From: Chitinophagales bacterium
GTDB taxonomy: Bacteria; Bacteroidota; Bacteroidia; Chitinophagales; Chitinophagaceae
DNA length: 64,000 nt
NCBI GenBank assembly: GCA_017303395.1
Contig: JAFLBN010000002.1
Location: 1 to 64,000, forward strand
Direction: 5' to 3'
Shown: positions 26,928-36,243 of the stretch, in pieces
Position numbering within the stretch: the first letter of the stretch is position 1
How the letters are laid out: every line of letters starts with the position of its first letter
The notes under the pieces: generated by a model
Seen by the model: the letters and a program-made list of their open reading frames with translations, nothing else
What the model was told of the DNA's origin: nothing
The model's database searches: none
Position numbers and translations under genes: made by a program

Positions 26928-29900
26928 ATGAACGGACAACCTACAGACAAGAATTCTGAACGCGCCTTTGAAGCACTAGTGCTTACCAACAAAGACTTTC
27001 AATTGCTCAAGTTAGATAGAAATGAGCTATTGAAGCTTATCAAGAATGAATGGAGCCACAATGGGTTCACGCTTGCCCAAACTCTTAGGGAACATATTCA
27101 GAATATAGAGAAGAGTGATAAGCCATCTGAAATTTATAAAGAATTTCAGATGGTAAAATCAAAGGGCACAGATTTAGAAGGCTACTACAAGACGTTAGGA
27201 GAAAAAGTAGGAACTAATTTTGCAGAGTATTTAAATAAGCATGAACAAGATATTGCACCTAGACGAGATTCACTTAATACCAGAAAAGATGAACTCACCA
27301 CAAAATCAAATGATGGTGCCGGAACTGCTGGTAAGGGATTTCTCCTCATAAGTGCTGCTACAGCATTTGCCATTATATCTGGCGGTACAGGCGCGCCGAT
27401 GCTTGCATGGGCTCTAGGAGCTGGCATGACCGTAAGCGGGGGGGGGAAAGCTATTAGCGCAGAATCATCAATTGATTCCATAAATTGGGATCTCAAAAAA
27501 TTGGATGAGTTCATTGAAGGAATTCAAACAAAACACAAAACAGATCTCGTCGCATTAAATAAAGATGAGTTTGTCACACTGCTTGTGAACCAAATAATGG
27601 AGCAACGTTTTATACAGAGTAAAAAGACGTTCGATGTGCTGACACAATATGCAGTTCAGCATCATACTACCAATGACGAAATCACGCTCTATTTACAGAA
27701 AAAAGCTCCTCACTGTGCTGCAGCGTTATTGGCTTTGCTTCGGGCAGACTTTACTACTAAAGACCTACAGCTTTTAAAGGAGTATGCTGCAAGCGCTTCT
27801 ATTGACGATTCGCCAGAGAAGCTTGCAACACTTCAATTTCTAAATCACTCAGTACTTAATCATATAGATTTCTTTGAAATATGGGCAAGTAAAATTCATG
27901 ATATAGAGAATAGAAAAGATAAAATTCGAAAAGCTTTAAAGGAGTATAATACAACGGAAATCCCCAAACTGGAAATACTTGGGGAAACGGCACTCAAGCT
28001 TTCAGGAACAAAACAACCTAAACCTTCCAGCCCACACGCAAGCAAACACGGAGAAATTCGTGCTCTTGATGATGGCACGAAAGCAAAGACAACGGCGCAA
28101 CAGAATGTTACCTCGGTAGTAGCGCAGCTCAAGGATACCAGCCAAGGAGATCTAAAACAGCGTCACCAAAAGGCATGTGAAGAAATTGCTGAATATCAAA
28201 ATCGGTTTACACACTTCTTTTCTGGAATTAATAGTGCACTGAAAGATATCGATGTTCGCCTTGATCGCGCTGAGATGAAGGCCGATAGCGCGTGGAATGC
28301 CTTTGCCAGTGCTGAGGGCTTGGCCAATGCAATTGCAGTTGCTGAGTTCAACTCGCCAGAAGCAATTCGCGATTTTAATAGAAAACTCTTGTGGTCTGGA
28401 GTGGTTGCACAAAGCATTGGGCATGGAGCTGTCGCTGCAATGACTGGAGGTGGTTCGCTTGCTGCTCAAGGAATTCCTGTTGGTGAGTTACTTGCTGGAG
28501 AGGTCCGAACCCATCTGCAATACGAACGAAATAAAGAGCTATATAAACTTCAGATGGACAGTCTCTTGCGACGTCAACGCAGGGATCCAAGTGAATTGCA
28601 TGATTCCTATAAAAAACTCGAAGAGGAAGTAAATAAACTCGCTGATAGCAAGGAGTTCTGCACTTACATTACTAACAGTGGTTTGCTACAGGATATTCAG
28701 GCGACCTATTTTCTCCTGCCTCGCCTGCGAGCTGGCGCCATCAATATCAATGCTATCGAAAAACGTACACAAAAAGCAGGATACGCAAAAATTGACGATT
28801 TTATTAATGATCTAAAAAGCAGCAATGCACGTCTTGCGGAAGCTATGGAGAATTCGCTTTACGGGATTGCTAACTCCAATGATCTCCAAGTGCTATTAGC
28901 TGATGCGAATCGCATAGGAGAACCCCAAACTCCCAAGGAAACTGTCTTGGTCGAATACGTCGAAACCACAGTTAAGAAATATTATCCCGATCAAAGTAAG
29001 CAAGCATCAATCATTGATCATCTTCAAGCTCGCAATGCACTCTATACAGGTCATCCGTTCCACTCTTTTAGCGAGGTAGTCAAGCTTGAAACAGATAGTG
29101 CATTAAAAGCCTTATTTGCTGGCGAAGGCGAATTCAGCTTGGTTGGTAGTAACGACGTGCATCGTATGTTCAGCTATTACCAAGCGCGACACGGGGACAA
29201 GCGGTTCATTAAATTACTGGACAATGTTCAAACATTGGATGGTCATAATCGTGATGATAAGGCCACCAAAATCATGGACCAGACTGAACTCGACATTTTA
29301 GTTTCGGACCCGGAAAATAGGCATAACAAAGAAACGCTCATTCCAAGAGTGCCGATCTTTCTTGAAATTTGCGCCTATGAATATCTCCTGAGCCAAGGAG
29401 CTAATATTATGAAGGACCGCAGGCTCATTAATACACCGGAGGTGCTTGGTACTTACAAAATGATTAACCAAACTACGGACTATTTCTTAGATAAGATCGC
29501 GCTTAGGCAGGCACGTAATGGTAAGCTTTTAGGCCACCAAATTGAAAGCCTTATTGCTCAGACTTTTGTTGACTTCTATGCGGAGCTAGGTGCAGCCCAT
29601 GTTACGGATCCAGATATCATTAAACATTCCAAGAACCTCAAGAGCATGTATACCGATGGCAACTTTCCACAGGCAAGCGGGCAGTATGCTGATGATATCA
29701 CTGAAAAATCTGCTGATTCGTTTGAGCTTTTCCTACGAGTCTATAAACATAATCTTGAGCATTATCTTGAAGTTGCAACCAAAGAAAATAAGTCTGCACT
29801 TTTAGAACAATTGGCAGGCGTAAAAGAAATGATGAAAGATATACAGATCGGTGATGACATTCTTCTACCAAATTCCGAAGGAGCACGCTTACGTGCGCAT

Positions 29901-29999
29901 TATCGGAACCACACGCTGAATAATACAGGAATAAGTCACGACACCTGGGTTATGCGAACGGATGCTATCTACAAGGGTGGCCGGGAAATTGGATCATGA
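26928..29999 (+). CDS. Giant unknown protein, 1023 residues
   Basis: Start ATG is preceded by a strong SD (GGAGGT, 26920-26925). The protein is mostly helical. A Gly/Ala-rich hydrophobic patch at about 128-175 (FLLISAATAFAIISGG, MLAWALGAGM) and a weaker one near 485-510 (AAMTGGGSLAAQGIPVGELL) could insert in a membrane. Coiled-coil stretches occur near 420-480 and 545-575. No enzymatic motif seen. It leads an operon with a small membrane protein and a repeat-rich protein. It may be a secreted effector, contact toxin or structural protein; that is speculation. Confidence 0.75.
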   Translation: MNGQPTDKNSERAFEALVLTNKDFQLLKLDRNELLKLIKNEWSHNGFTLAQTLREHIQNIEKSDKPSEIYKEFQMVKSKGTDLEGYYKTLGEKVGTNFAEYLNKHEQDIAPRRDSLNTRKDELTTKSNDGAGTAGKGFLLISAATAFAIISGGTGAPMLAWALGAGMTVSGGGKAISAESSIDSINWDLKKLDEFIEGIQTKHKTDLVALNKDEFVTLLVNQIMEQRFIQSKKTFDVLTQYAVQHHTTNDEITLYLQKKAPHCAAALLALLRADFTTKDLQLLKEYAASASIDDSPEKLATLQFLNHSVLNHIDFFEIWASKIHDIENRKDKIRKALKEYNTTEIPKLEILGETALKLSGTKQPKPSSPHASKHGEIRALDDGTKAKTTAQQNVTSVVAQLKDTSQGDLKQRHQKACEEIAEYQNRFTHFFSGINSALKDIDVRLDRAEMKADSAWNAFASAEGLANAIAVAEFNSPEAIRDFNRKLLWSGVVAQSIGHGAVAAMTGGGSLAAQGIPVGELLAGEVRTHLQYERNKELYKLQMDSLLRRQRRDPSELHDSYKKLEEEVNKLADSKEFCTYITNSGLLQDIQATYFLLPRLRAGAININAIEKRTQKAGYAKIDDFINDLKSSNARLAEAMENSLYGIANSNDLQVLLADANRIGEPQTPKETVLVEYVETTVKKYYPDQSKQASIIDHLQARNALYTGHPFHSFSEVVKLETDSALKALFAGEGEFSLVGSNDVHRMFSYYQARHGDKRFIKLLDNVQTLDGHNRDDKATKIMDQTELDILVSDPENRHNKETLIPRVPIFLEICAYEYLLSQGANIMKDRRLINTPEVLGTYKMINQTTDYFLDKIALRQARNGKLLGHQIESLIAQTFVDFYAELGAAHVTDPDIIKHSKNLKSMYTDGNFPQASGQYADDITEKSADSFELFLRVYKHNLEHYLEVATKENKSALLEQLAGVKEMMKDIQIGDDILLPNSEGARLRAHYRNHTLNNTGISHDTWVMRTDAIYKGGREIGS

Positions 30000-30025
30000 T
30001 TCTATTATACAAATAGGAGCAGGCA

Positions 30026-30463
30026 ATGAATACTTTCGTTCTAAAACAAGTCGTCAGTTCTGCAAAAAAAGCATGGCGGGGTGAGGAACGCTTATTAGTT
30101 GCTTTCTGGGGATGGTTTATCTGCCCACTGATACTCCTTATGGGGTTACATATCCTTACCCAGCCCATCGTACATTTGCTTATTAATCCGGTAGCCCCCG
30201 AATATCTGTATTCTTTGTATATCCTTGACACAGTACTTTCCATTGTACCTCGGATACTACTGGCTTTAATTATTTGGCGTTGTGCACGCAATATAGATAG
30301 ACACATCTGGTTCTACATAGCTCGCACTATGTCAGCTCTTTACATATTTCTTTTAGTAGGCGGAGCCGTATTACAGTTCGCTAAAGTATCCAGCGAAAAA
30401 CGGTCTTTAAATATTTCAGCTGCCACAAAAACAGGAATCCAAAATGAGCGATATGATCACTAA
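30026..30463 (+). CDS. Small membrane protein, three helices
   Basis: 145 residues. SD AGGAG 6 bp upstream of the ATG. Hydrophobic helices at about 25-50, 67-85 and 98-118; a positive N terminus before the first. Not recognised. It sits 26 bp after the 1023-residue gene and overlaps the next gene by 20 bp, so it belongs to that operon. Confidence 0.7.
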   Translation: MNTFVLKQVVSSAKKAWRGEERLLVAFWGWFICPLILLMGLHILTQPIVHLLINPVAPEYLYSLYILDTVLSIVPRILLALIIWRCARNIDRHIWFYIARTMSALYIFLLVGGAVLQFAKVSSEKRSLNISAATKTGIQNERYDH

Positions 30464-31919
30464 TCCCGGCGATATTATCTTCGTTAGTGTAAGTAAGGAC
30501 AATAATGGCAATCAGGTATGCTATATTGATCCTGAACTAAATAAAAATACCGATCCTAGTTTCTGGGGAAAAGCTCAAAACTATTGGCACGAACTAACCG
30601 AATATGCGCGCACTCACGATCTTGGTAGTGAGAAGCTGAATATGTTCACAGGTTATTATGCATATAACATTAACGAGCGTCATGACCACCTGGCAAATGA
30701 GCTAGCTATCCAACATCCAGAGTTGTCACATGAACAAATCGAGCACATCACGTTTGCAGATGCACTTGCCAAATTTGGTATGGGCGAGCTGGCGAAAGAA
30801 GCTTATGGTGAAGCCAATACTAGCGCGTCCTCATTGAATGCGACTTATGATGGAATTGTCGGGGTAGTTACAGAGCCACTTTCCGAGGCCACTGCAGACG
30901 GAGTAAGAAATTATTACCTTTCGTATGTATTGGATCAGCTAACGCCAAAAGAGCACCAGATGCAAGAGAATGTGGCGCCAGACACTAATGACAATCTTCT
31001 GCCACAACCAAACCCTATCATGGATGTGATACATAAAATTACTGACGAGCTTACTCCGCCAAACTACGGCCCAATGGTGATGAATGAAGGAAACGACTAT
31101 GTCGAGCCATCGAATCCGCTTCAAGTAGCCTCTGAAACCCAAGCCTCTTCTGTCAACTTAGGTGCCGATCCGGGTGTTATTATCGACCCTGCGGACGGGG
31201 TAACAACAATACCTGCTTCAAACCAAGCATCGGATGATATAGGTTCGACCTATGTTCGTGTTGAACCAGTTTCTAATGAAACGGTTATCCCATCCGATAC
31301 TATTTTCCCATCACCTGAGAGTGTATTCCACGGAGAGCAGCAACCAGTAACTACGCCTCAAGACGAGCCTGTGATCGTGGCTCAAAACGATATATATACT
31401 GAGCAGCCAGTAGTAACTGCGAACGACGTGTATGCGCCGCAGCCTGTTGTTGAAGATAATACGTCAGCGACCAACGCGGAGCAACCCGGTATTCCAGTAG
31501 CAGATATATTTGCGACGACACCAACAATCGGTTCGGATAATGGCAACTGGGGAATTCAGCCTAGTGATGAGCATCTCTCAGTGCCTGTTGCAGATATATT
31601 CGCAAATACACCGACGATAGGATCAGGCGGCGATAATTGGAGTCAGCCAGTCGAGCAGCCATCCATACCTGTGCAAGATATGTTTGCAAATACTCCTTAC
31701 ATTGAAACCGGCAATATACAAACTAGTGAGCCAACACCAGAGGTGCAGTCTGTATTCCATGTTGATACGGTGACGCCATCAAATGAAATTGCGGCAACTC
31801 CTCTTGATAATTCCTGGGTAGAATCTGCCTCAAATACTAGTCCGACAGATAGTTGGACGAATAGTGTTAGTGATAATTCCCAAACACATTCGTCAAGCGA
31901 CAATAACCTATCCATTTAG
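30444..31919 (+). CDS. Repeat-rich unknown protein, 491 residues
   Basis: N-terminal ~170 residues look globular (NPGDIIFVSVSKDNNG..., HELTEYARTHDLG). The rest is Pro/Thr/Val/Gln-rich and likely extended. Three ~30-residue repeats with core P-V-A-D-I-F-A-x-T-P-T-I-G begin at about residues 349, 379 and 408, and looser copies (DIYTEQP, DVYAPQP) precede them. The tail is Ser/Thr/Asn-rich. Start overlaps the membrane protein gene by 20 bp. It resembles a stalk, adhesin or intrinsically disordered scaffold, but no signal peptide is seen. Confidence 0.7.
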   Translation: MSDMITNPGDIIFVSVSKDNNGNQVCYIDPELNKNTDPSFWGKAQNYWHELTEYARTHDLGSEKLNMFTGYYAYNINERHDHLANELAIQHPELSHEQIEHITFADALAKFGMGELAKEAYGEANTSASSLNATYDGIVGVVTEPLSEATADGVRNYYLSYVLDQLTPKEHQMQENVAPDTNDNLLPQPNPIMDVIHKITDELTPPNYGPMVMNEGNDYVEPSNPLQVASETQASSVNLGADPGVIIDPADGVTTIPASNQASDDIGSTYVRVEPVSNETVIPSDTIFPSPESVFHGEQQPVTTPQDEPVIVAQNDIYTEQPVVTANDVYAPQPVVEDNTSATNAEQPGIPVADIFATTPTIGSDNGNWGIQPSDEHLSVPVADIFANTPTIGSGGDNWSQPVEQPSIPVQDMFANTPYIETGNIQTSEPTPEVQSVFHVDTVTPSNEIAATPLDNSWVESASNTSPTDSWTNSVSDNSQTHSSSDNNLSI

Positions 31920-31944
31920 CAACACCCTAGTTTCTAAGAAATAT

Positions 31945-32553
31945 CTAGGTCAGTATTTTCTTTACGATGGTATGAATGCAGGGAGCGGTTACGCCATAGA
32001 AATCGGCAATAGCTTGAAATGTCTGTCCCTCACTGCGGCGGGTCTTTATGTCTTCTATCTGTTGAGGAGTGAAGTTCCTTCGGCGGCGGCGAGGTAATTT
32101 AAGGTGCTTTACGATCTTGTGAATGGCAACAGAGCTGACACCATACCTTTTTGCAATGTCGTCTAATGTTTCTCCATCCAATCGCCTGCTGACTATTTCA
32201 GCCTTTTGAGTCTCTGATAATTTGCCGAAAGGTTTGGGGCGAACACTCCATCCTTCTGTGGGTCTTGCTTTACGAAGAAAATGTGCAACTGAGTACTGAC
32301 TTACGTTTAGTTTTGCCGCAATTTCTTTATATCTCATTGTAGCCAGAAGGCTGAGAATTTCTTTTTTGTGTTCGACGGTCAACTGGCTTTGTCGCGTGCG
32401 CTTCCAGCCGCTATCGGGTTTTGGAATATCAACCGTCAACGTGCGTATTGTATGTTTACTTAACCCGGTTGCTTTTCTGATAGTCTCAAGATTTTCGCCA
32501 CGCAGACGGCGAGCGATTACTTCTTTTCGTTGGTCAGGTGTAAGTTTGCTCAC
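31945..32553 (-). CDS. Protein of four tandem helix-turn-helix repeats
   Basis: 202 residues (GTG start). Four copies of a ~45-residue Hin/resolvase-type HTH begin at about residues 4, 58, 111 and 158; each has a L(T/S)xxQ/HKxEI start, an xxIAxxxGVS turn and a xxIHxIVKxL recognition helix. No catalytic domain accompanies them. Such an array should bind a long DNA site. It converges on the 491-residue gene with a 25-bp gap. Likely regulator or DNA architectural protein of the element. Confidence 0.72.
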   Translation of the reverse strand: MSKLTPDQRKEVIARRLRGENLETIRKATGLSKHTIRTLTVDIPKPDSGWKRTRQSQLTVEHKKEILSLLATMRYKEIAAKLNVSQYSVAHFLRKARPTEGWSVRPKPFGKLSETQKAEIVSRRLDGETLDDIAKRYGVSSVAIHKIVKHLKLPRRRRRNFTPQQIEDIKTRRSEGQTFQAIADFYGVTAPCIHTIVKKILT

Positions 32554-32669
32554 GGCTTTGGCAATCCTCGTCCTTCATTCTAACGACGAGGCAGTATATT
32601 ACCGAGGTTATATGTAATCAACCTGAAGCATATCTTGAATAACTAGAGCGGATAGAGCGTTTTCTTTTG

Positions 32670-32703
32670 CTACTTTTCTTGCCGCATGAGCAAAGAAAAG
32701 TAG
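32670..32703. repeat. Inverted repeat, 11-bp arms
   Basis: CTACTTTTCTT (32670-32680) and AAGAAAAGTAG (32693-32703) form a hairpin with a 12-base loop in the 220-bp gap between the HTH and ssb genes. Similar CTTTTCTTTGC palindromes are common extragenic elements in Proteobacteria. Confidence 0.5.
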
Positions 32704-32773
32704 ACCGCACGGCGTGAGGCAGCAAGCCTTTCAGCCCTGCCACCTCATGGAGCAATGCTGCTGTTATTTCGTG

Positions 32774-33091
32774 CTATGCGCTTTTCATCTTGGTGATGAA
32801 TTTGATGGCATTAACATGGTAGTATAGCACGGGCTGTGCTTCGCCGTTCTGGTCGATATATGCCTTGCTTGACAGGCTGCCATAGAGAGAGACAATTGCG
32901 CCTTTGTGCAGATGTTCCGCTACTTTTGCACTAAGCCAATACGAACAATTAATATAGGCGGTGTGTTTTTTTGTTTCACCCTGACGGGTTTTGTAGCGTT
33001 CATTGATGGCGATGCAGAAATTCACCACCGCCCTGCCATCGTTGAGCGTATTGATTGTCGCCGTGTCTGTTAGTCTTCCTACGATTTCCAT
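32774..33091 (-). CDS. ssb: Single-stranded DNA-binding protein, mobile-element type
   Basis: 105 residues, one OB fold (MEIVGRLTDTATINTLNDGR, AVVNFCIAINERY, TAYINCSYW, VSLYGSLSSKAYID). It lacks the acidic C-terminal tail of housekeeping SSB, as do the short SSBs of Bacteroidota conjugative elements. It probably protects ssDNA after transfer. The 69-residue gene upstream ends 24 bp before its start. Confidence 0.88.
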   Translation of the reverse strand: MEIVGRLTDTATINTLNDGRAVVNFCIAINERYKTRQGETKKHTAYINCSYWLSAKVAEHLHKGAIVSLYGSLSSKAYIDQNGEAQPVLYYHVNAIKFITKMKSA

Positions 33092-33115
33092 TGGTTTGAT
33101 TTTTAAAGTGAAACA

Positions 33116-33325
33116 TTAGCGGGTAAATAGCCCCATTTGGTTCAATGTTTTTTCGTTCACGGGTTTGTGGTGGTTCAGCTTCTTGGTGAGGTAGAACACA
33201 GTTATGTCTTCATTGCTGAAAATCGCCCATGCGCTTTGCAGGGCTTTTGCCCGTGTGCTGCATTTTGCTTTCTGAATTGCCCAAGACAGTTTCATCAGTC
33301 TTGAGAGCTTCGCTTTCTTTTCCAT
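33116..33325 (-). CDS. Small conserved element protein upstream of ssb
   Basis: 69 residues, basic and helical: LMKLSWAIQKAKCSTRAKALQSAWAIF followed by NEDITVFYLTKKLNHHKP and ending NQMGLFTR. I recall similar short proteins beside ssb in Bacteroidota mobile elements, without known function. It is likely co-transcribed with ssb. Confidence 0.65.
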   Translation of the reverse strand: MEKKAKLSRLMKLSWAIQKAKCSTRAKALQSAWAIFSNEDITVFYLTKKLNHHKPVNEKTLNQMGLFTR

Positions 33326-34014
33326 TGGTCTTAAATTTTAAATGTTAGAAAATCCATTACGGCTAAACGCCTTCTCTGGCCTATTGATAAGCAACCCAAA
33401 TGGACGCAAGGAGGGATGACAAGGTTTTACGAAAAAGAATACGACCTGGAAGCGCAGTGAACTTCGCGACAGCACACACGCAGCAAAAAAGGTGGAGATT
33501 GTTTTTTGTAAACGGGATGCCAGCGTAACAACGAGGCACGAGGCGGGCGCGCAGACCTTTTCTGCCCCGACCAGCGGGAATATCTTGCTTACTCAATAGG
33601 CGGAACAAAAACCCATCTATGGCAGCTTCAATCATCGCACAACATCGCAAGGGTAGCAGTACTACGCTTGCAGCGCGGAGTGAAATGCGGGTCTGAGAGA
33701 GCTTCACGAAATGCAATGCAGTGATCGTGAGCGAAGATGCGCATCACGGTGCTTGTGGGTGGGTTTTAATGGGATGGAGAGGTGCAGGCTTCCCCCGCTT
33801 CTCTTGCCGCTTGATGAGCAAAAGCGGTTTGCATAAACGGCTTTTGCGTTGCCCAATCTAAGCGGGAACGATGAACGGTGCTATCGCCACCCATGCCACA
33901 TAGGCACGAAAAATCCCACGCTCAAAATTCACAGAACCATTTTGCAAGTCTAAGACCTGATGATTTCGGGTAACAATTGTAGGATGTAACGACGCAACCC
34001 ATATCAACCTATGG
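33326..34014. other. 690-bp stretch without a supported gene
   Basis: Contains only weak overlapping frames. The part 33381-33720 is unusually rich in GC for the element and reads as an untranslated or decayed sequence; 33790-33870 holds loose palindromic sequence around AAAAGCGG/CCGTTTATGCAAACCGC. No tRNA or clear RNA fold identified. Confidence 0.4.
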
Positions 34015-34020
34015 GTGTGT

Positions 34021-34323
34021 ATGAAATTGCATCATATTGAGTATCGAGGGCGTTTGAACCGCTCGACAATGCCAGATACCATCATTGAGGTAGACCAGCA
34101 TGCGTTGCGTATCGCTTCGGAAATAATCTGCACCGAATGCCGTTACCCATTGCTCGCGCTGCGCATATTCATCCATGTATTATGCGGCATCAATGAATAT
34201 GGACATATCAGTATCAGCGCACGCCACCTCGCAAAAAAGCTGGATGTAAACTACGACACCGTAACCAAGTGCCTCAAATTTCTGAGAGAGAATGGATTGA
34301 TTACAAGGGAGTACGCCAAATGA
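34021..34323 (+). CDS. Winged-helix DNA-binding protein
   Basis: About 100 residues (ATG 34021; GTG 34015 or ATG 34072 are alternatives). The C-terminal half HISISARHLAKKLDVNYDTVTKCLKFLRENGLI is a clear winged helix, as in plasmid replication or MarR-like regulators; the N-terminal part has no recognised domain. It precedes the MazEF-like genes by ~110 bp. Confidence 0.6.
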   Translation: MKLHHIEYRGRLNRSTMPDTIIEVDQHALRIASEIICTECRYPLLALRIFIHVLCGINEYGHISISARHLAKKLDVNYDTVTKCLKFLRENGLITREYAK

Positions 34324-34378
34324 AAAACGCATATCATTCAATATGTTTTGAGAGTATCAGGCTGCACTCGCCGAATGA

Positions 34379-34416
34379 TTGCAGGTTGGCGCATTCTATG
34401 TTATACTCCAATATAA
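34379..34416 (+). promoter_or_regulatory. Sigma70-like promoter and possible operator of the MazEF-like pair
   Basis: TTGCAG (34379-34384), 17 bp, then TATACT (34402-34407): a sigma70-type pair. The -10 box lies in the imperfect palindrome TTATACTCCAATATAA (34401-34416), a plausible autorepression site; a canonical AGGAGGT SD follows. Confidence 0.5.
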
Positions 34417-34430
34417 CTAGGAGGTGGAAT

Positions 34431-34688
34431 ATGTTGACGGCAACATTACGCAATGTGGGTGGTTCGGTCATGGTGGTCATTCCCAAAGCCTTGCTGGATG
34501 GGCTTGGACTCACCGCAAACACCAAAGTCAGCATGTCGCTAGATAATGGCCGCCTACTGGTCGCGCCATTGGAAAAGCCACGTTATACGCTTGCACAGCT
34601 ATTGGCAGAGTGTGGTGCAAACGCAGAAGCTTTTGCCGATGATGCCGCTTGGCAAGATATGCAGCCTGTGGGTCGTGAGTTTTGGTGA
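34431..34688 (+). CDS. MazE/PemI-like antitoxin (AbrB fold)
   Basis: 85 residues from ATG 34431, chosen for the AGGAGGT site 5 bp upstream. LRNVGGSVMVVIPKALLDGLGL is the SpoVT/AbrB swapped-hairpin DNA-binding segment of MazE/ChpS; the acidic C-terminal half (LAECGANAEAFADDAAWQD) should wrap around the toxin. The TGA overlaps the toxin ATG by one base. Confidence 0.88.
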   Translation: MLTATLRNVGGSVMVVIPKALLDGLGLTANTKVSMSLDNGRLLVAPLEKPRYTLAQLLAECGANAEAFADDAAWQDMQPVGREFW

Positions 34689-35017
34689 TGGAGAGAGGTG
34701 AAATCTGGCATGTTGACCTTAATCCAATCAAAGGTCGGGAACAGGCAAATCCACGTTATGTACTCATCCTTACACCACGAGCGTTCAATAAACTTGGCAC
34801 GCCCGTCGTAGCACCCATCACCTTAGGCGGGAACTATGCCCGTATGAAGGGATTTGCAGTTTCATTGCAAGGTGCGGGTACGAATGCAGAGGGCGTAATA
34901 CTTTGCCATCAACTGCGTGCATTGGATGTTCATGCACGCAATGGCAGGTTCAGTGAAAAAGCACCCGATTTCATTATCGATGAAGTGCTGGCAAAAGTGG
35001 CAACATTGTTTGCATAG
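34688..35017 (+). CDS. MazF/PemK-like endoribonuclease toxin
   Basis: 109 residues from ATG 34688. RGEIWHVDLNPIKGREQANPR and the PITLGGNYARMKGF...VILCHQLRALD segments are those of MazF/ChpB, which cut mRNA at short sequences. It is translationally coupled to the antitoxin. It may stabilise the element. Confidence 0.92.
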   Translation: MERGEIWHVDLNPIKGREQANPRYVLILTPRAFNKLGTPVVAPITLGGNYARMKGFAVSLQGAGTNAEGVILCHQLRALDVHARNGRFSEKAPDFIIDEVLAKVATLFA

Positions 35018-35028
35018 TTGAATACGCA

Positions 35029-36222
35029 CTATTCGACGTGAGCACTTATCTGCGCTAGCAAATAATCACTCCACCATTGCATCATGCGTGTACGTTCATC
35101 CATATATTCAGCCCGATTGTAAGGCTTGCGGCTATTGCTTTTCTCGACGTGTGCCAGTTGTATTTCAATGACATCAGGTCGAAATACCGCGCTTTCGTTT
35201 AGCACGGTAGATGCAATAGCCCTGAAACCGTGACCAACCTGTTTGCCACCATAGCCCATATTCGTAAGCACTTTGTTAATGGTGTTTTCACTCATCACCG
35301 GATGGCGGCGGCGTTGCTGTGATGGGAAAAGATAGCTGCTATAGCCCGTAAGTGTTTGCAATTCACGAAGCAAGGCAAGTACAGGTTCAGAAAGCGGTAC
35401 AATATGCGGTCGGCGTTTTTTCATACGCTCTGCTGGAATAGTCCAACGTTTTTCCTGCCAGTCTATCTCTGCCCATTTGCCATAACGAAGTTCTCCAGGT
35501 CGTAGGAATGTATGCATTAACAGTTTTACTGCCATGCGGTTTTGTTCACTGGTGGTGACCGTTTCTAACTTCTTCAGCAATAGGTGAAGCCCAGATGGAT
35601 GCACTGCTGCAAAATGGGTTGTCTTGTGCGGCGTAATGACCCCATGCAAATCGGAAGCTGGATTATTCTCGATGATACCAATATGCACAGCATGGCGAAA
35701 TACCGCATTAAAAGTCTGCGCCAGTCTTCGTGCCGTTTCCGATTTCTGTTGCTGCTCAAGTTTTCGCATTAACACAATAAGTTCTGGAGTCTTTATTTTC
35801 GCAATAGGACGTGAACCAAGCTGGTTCATCGCATGTAGTTCCAACCTCCTCCAAATACGCTCGCGATGTTCAGGCACTTTCATTTTATTACAGGTTTTGT
35901 GCCAATCCTCTGCTACTGCGCGGAAGGTATTATTGGCATCGAATAGTACAGCTAGCTTCGCCTCTTTTTTATGACCATTCGGGTCAATATTCGCTAATAG
36001 CTGTTTTTTGGCTTCATAGCGACGGTCGCGAGCCTCGGCAAGTGATACTAACGGGTACTTGCCGATAGAGAGCACATTTTCCTTTCCTACATAATAATAC
36101 TTCAACCGCCATAGCTTTGAGCCTGACGGCTGCACCAGCAGGTATAACCCATCACCATCCGACAATTTGTATGGCTTGTTTTTTAGGCACGCATTTCTAA
36201 TCATCTTGTCAGATAAAAACAC
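35029..36222 (-). CDS. P4-type tyrosine integrase (DUF4102 N terminus)
   Basis: About 397 residues. The GTG at 36222 (V-F-L-S-D-K-M-I-R-N) is preferred: GGATGGAG lies just upstream, and relatives start a few residues before LSD. KPYKLSDGDGLYLLVQPSG and LSIGKYPLVSLAEARDRR are the P4 arm-binding domain. Catalytic residues: Arg in FLRPGELRYG, His-x2-Arg in HGFRAIAST, His in LAHVEK, Tyr in KPYNRAEYM. Such integrases insert islands in tRNA or ssrA genes of Proteobacteria. Here it is internal, 14 kb from the nearest tRNA repeat, so it probably belongs to a nested or fused element. Confidence 0.93.
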   Translation of the reverse strand: MFLSDKMIRNACLKNKPYKLSDGDGLYLLVQPSGSKLWRLKYYYVGKENVLSIGKYPLVSLAEARDRRYEAKKQLLANIDPNGHKKEAKLAVLFDANNTFRAVAEDWHKTCNKMKVPEHRERIWRRLELHAMNQLGSRPIAKIKTPELIVLMRKLEQQQKSETARRLAQTFNAVFRHAVHIGIIENNPASDLHGVITPHKTTHFAAVHPSGLHLLLKKLETVTTSEQNRMAVKLLMHTFLRPGELRYGKWAEIDWQEKRWTIPAERMKKRRPHIVPLSEPVLALLRELQTLTGYSSYLFPSQQRRRHPVMSENTINKVLTNMGYGGKQVGHGFRAIASTVLNESAVFRPDVIEIQLAHVEKSNSRKPYNRAEYMDERTRMMQWWSDYLLAQISAHVE

Positions 36223-36243
36223 CACGAAACTCCATCCAAATCC

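Noticed and set aside
33381-33716. A 111-codon leftward frame
   Set aside because: Arg/Leu/Cys-rich composition without a motif or RBS; looks like chance in a GC-rich gap.
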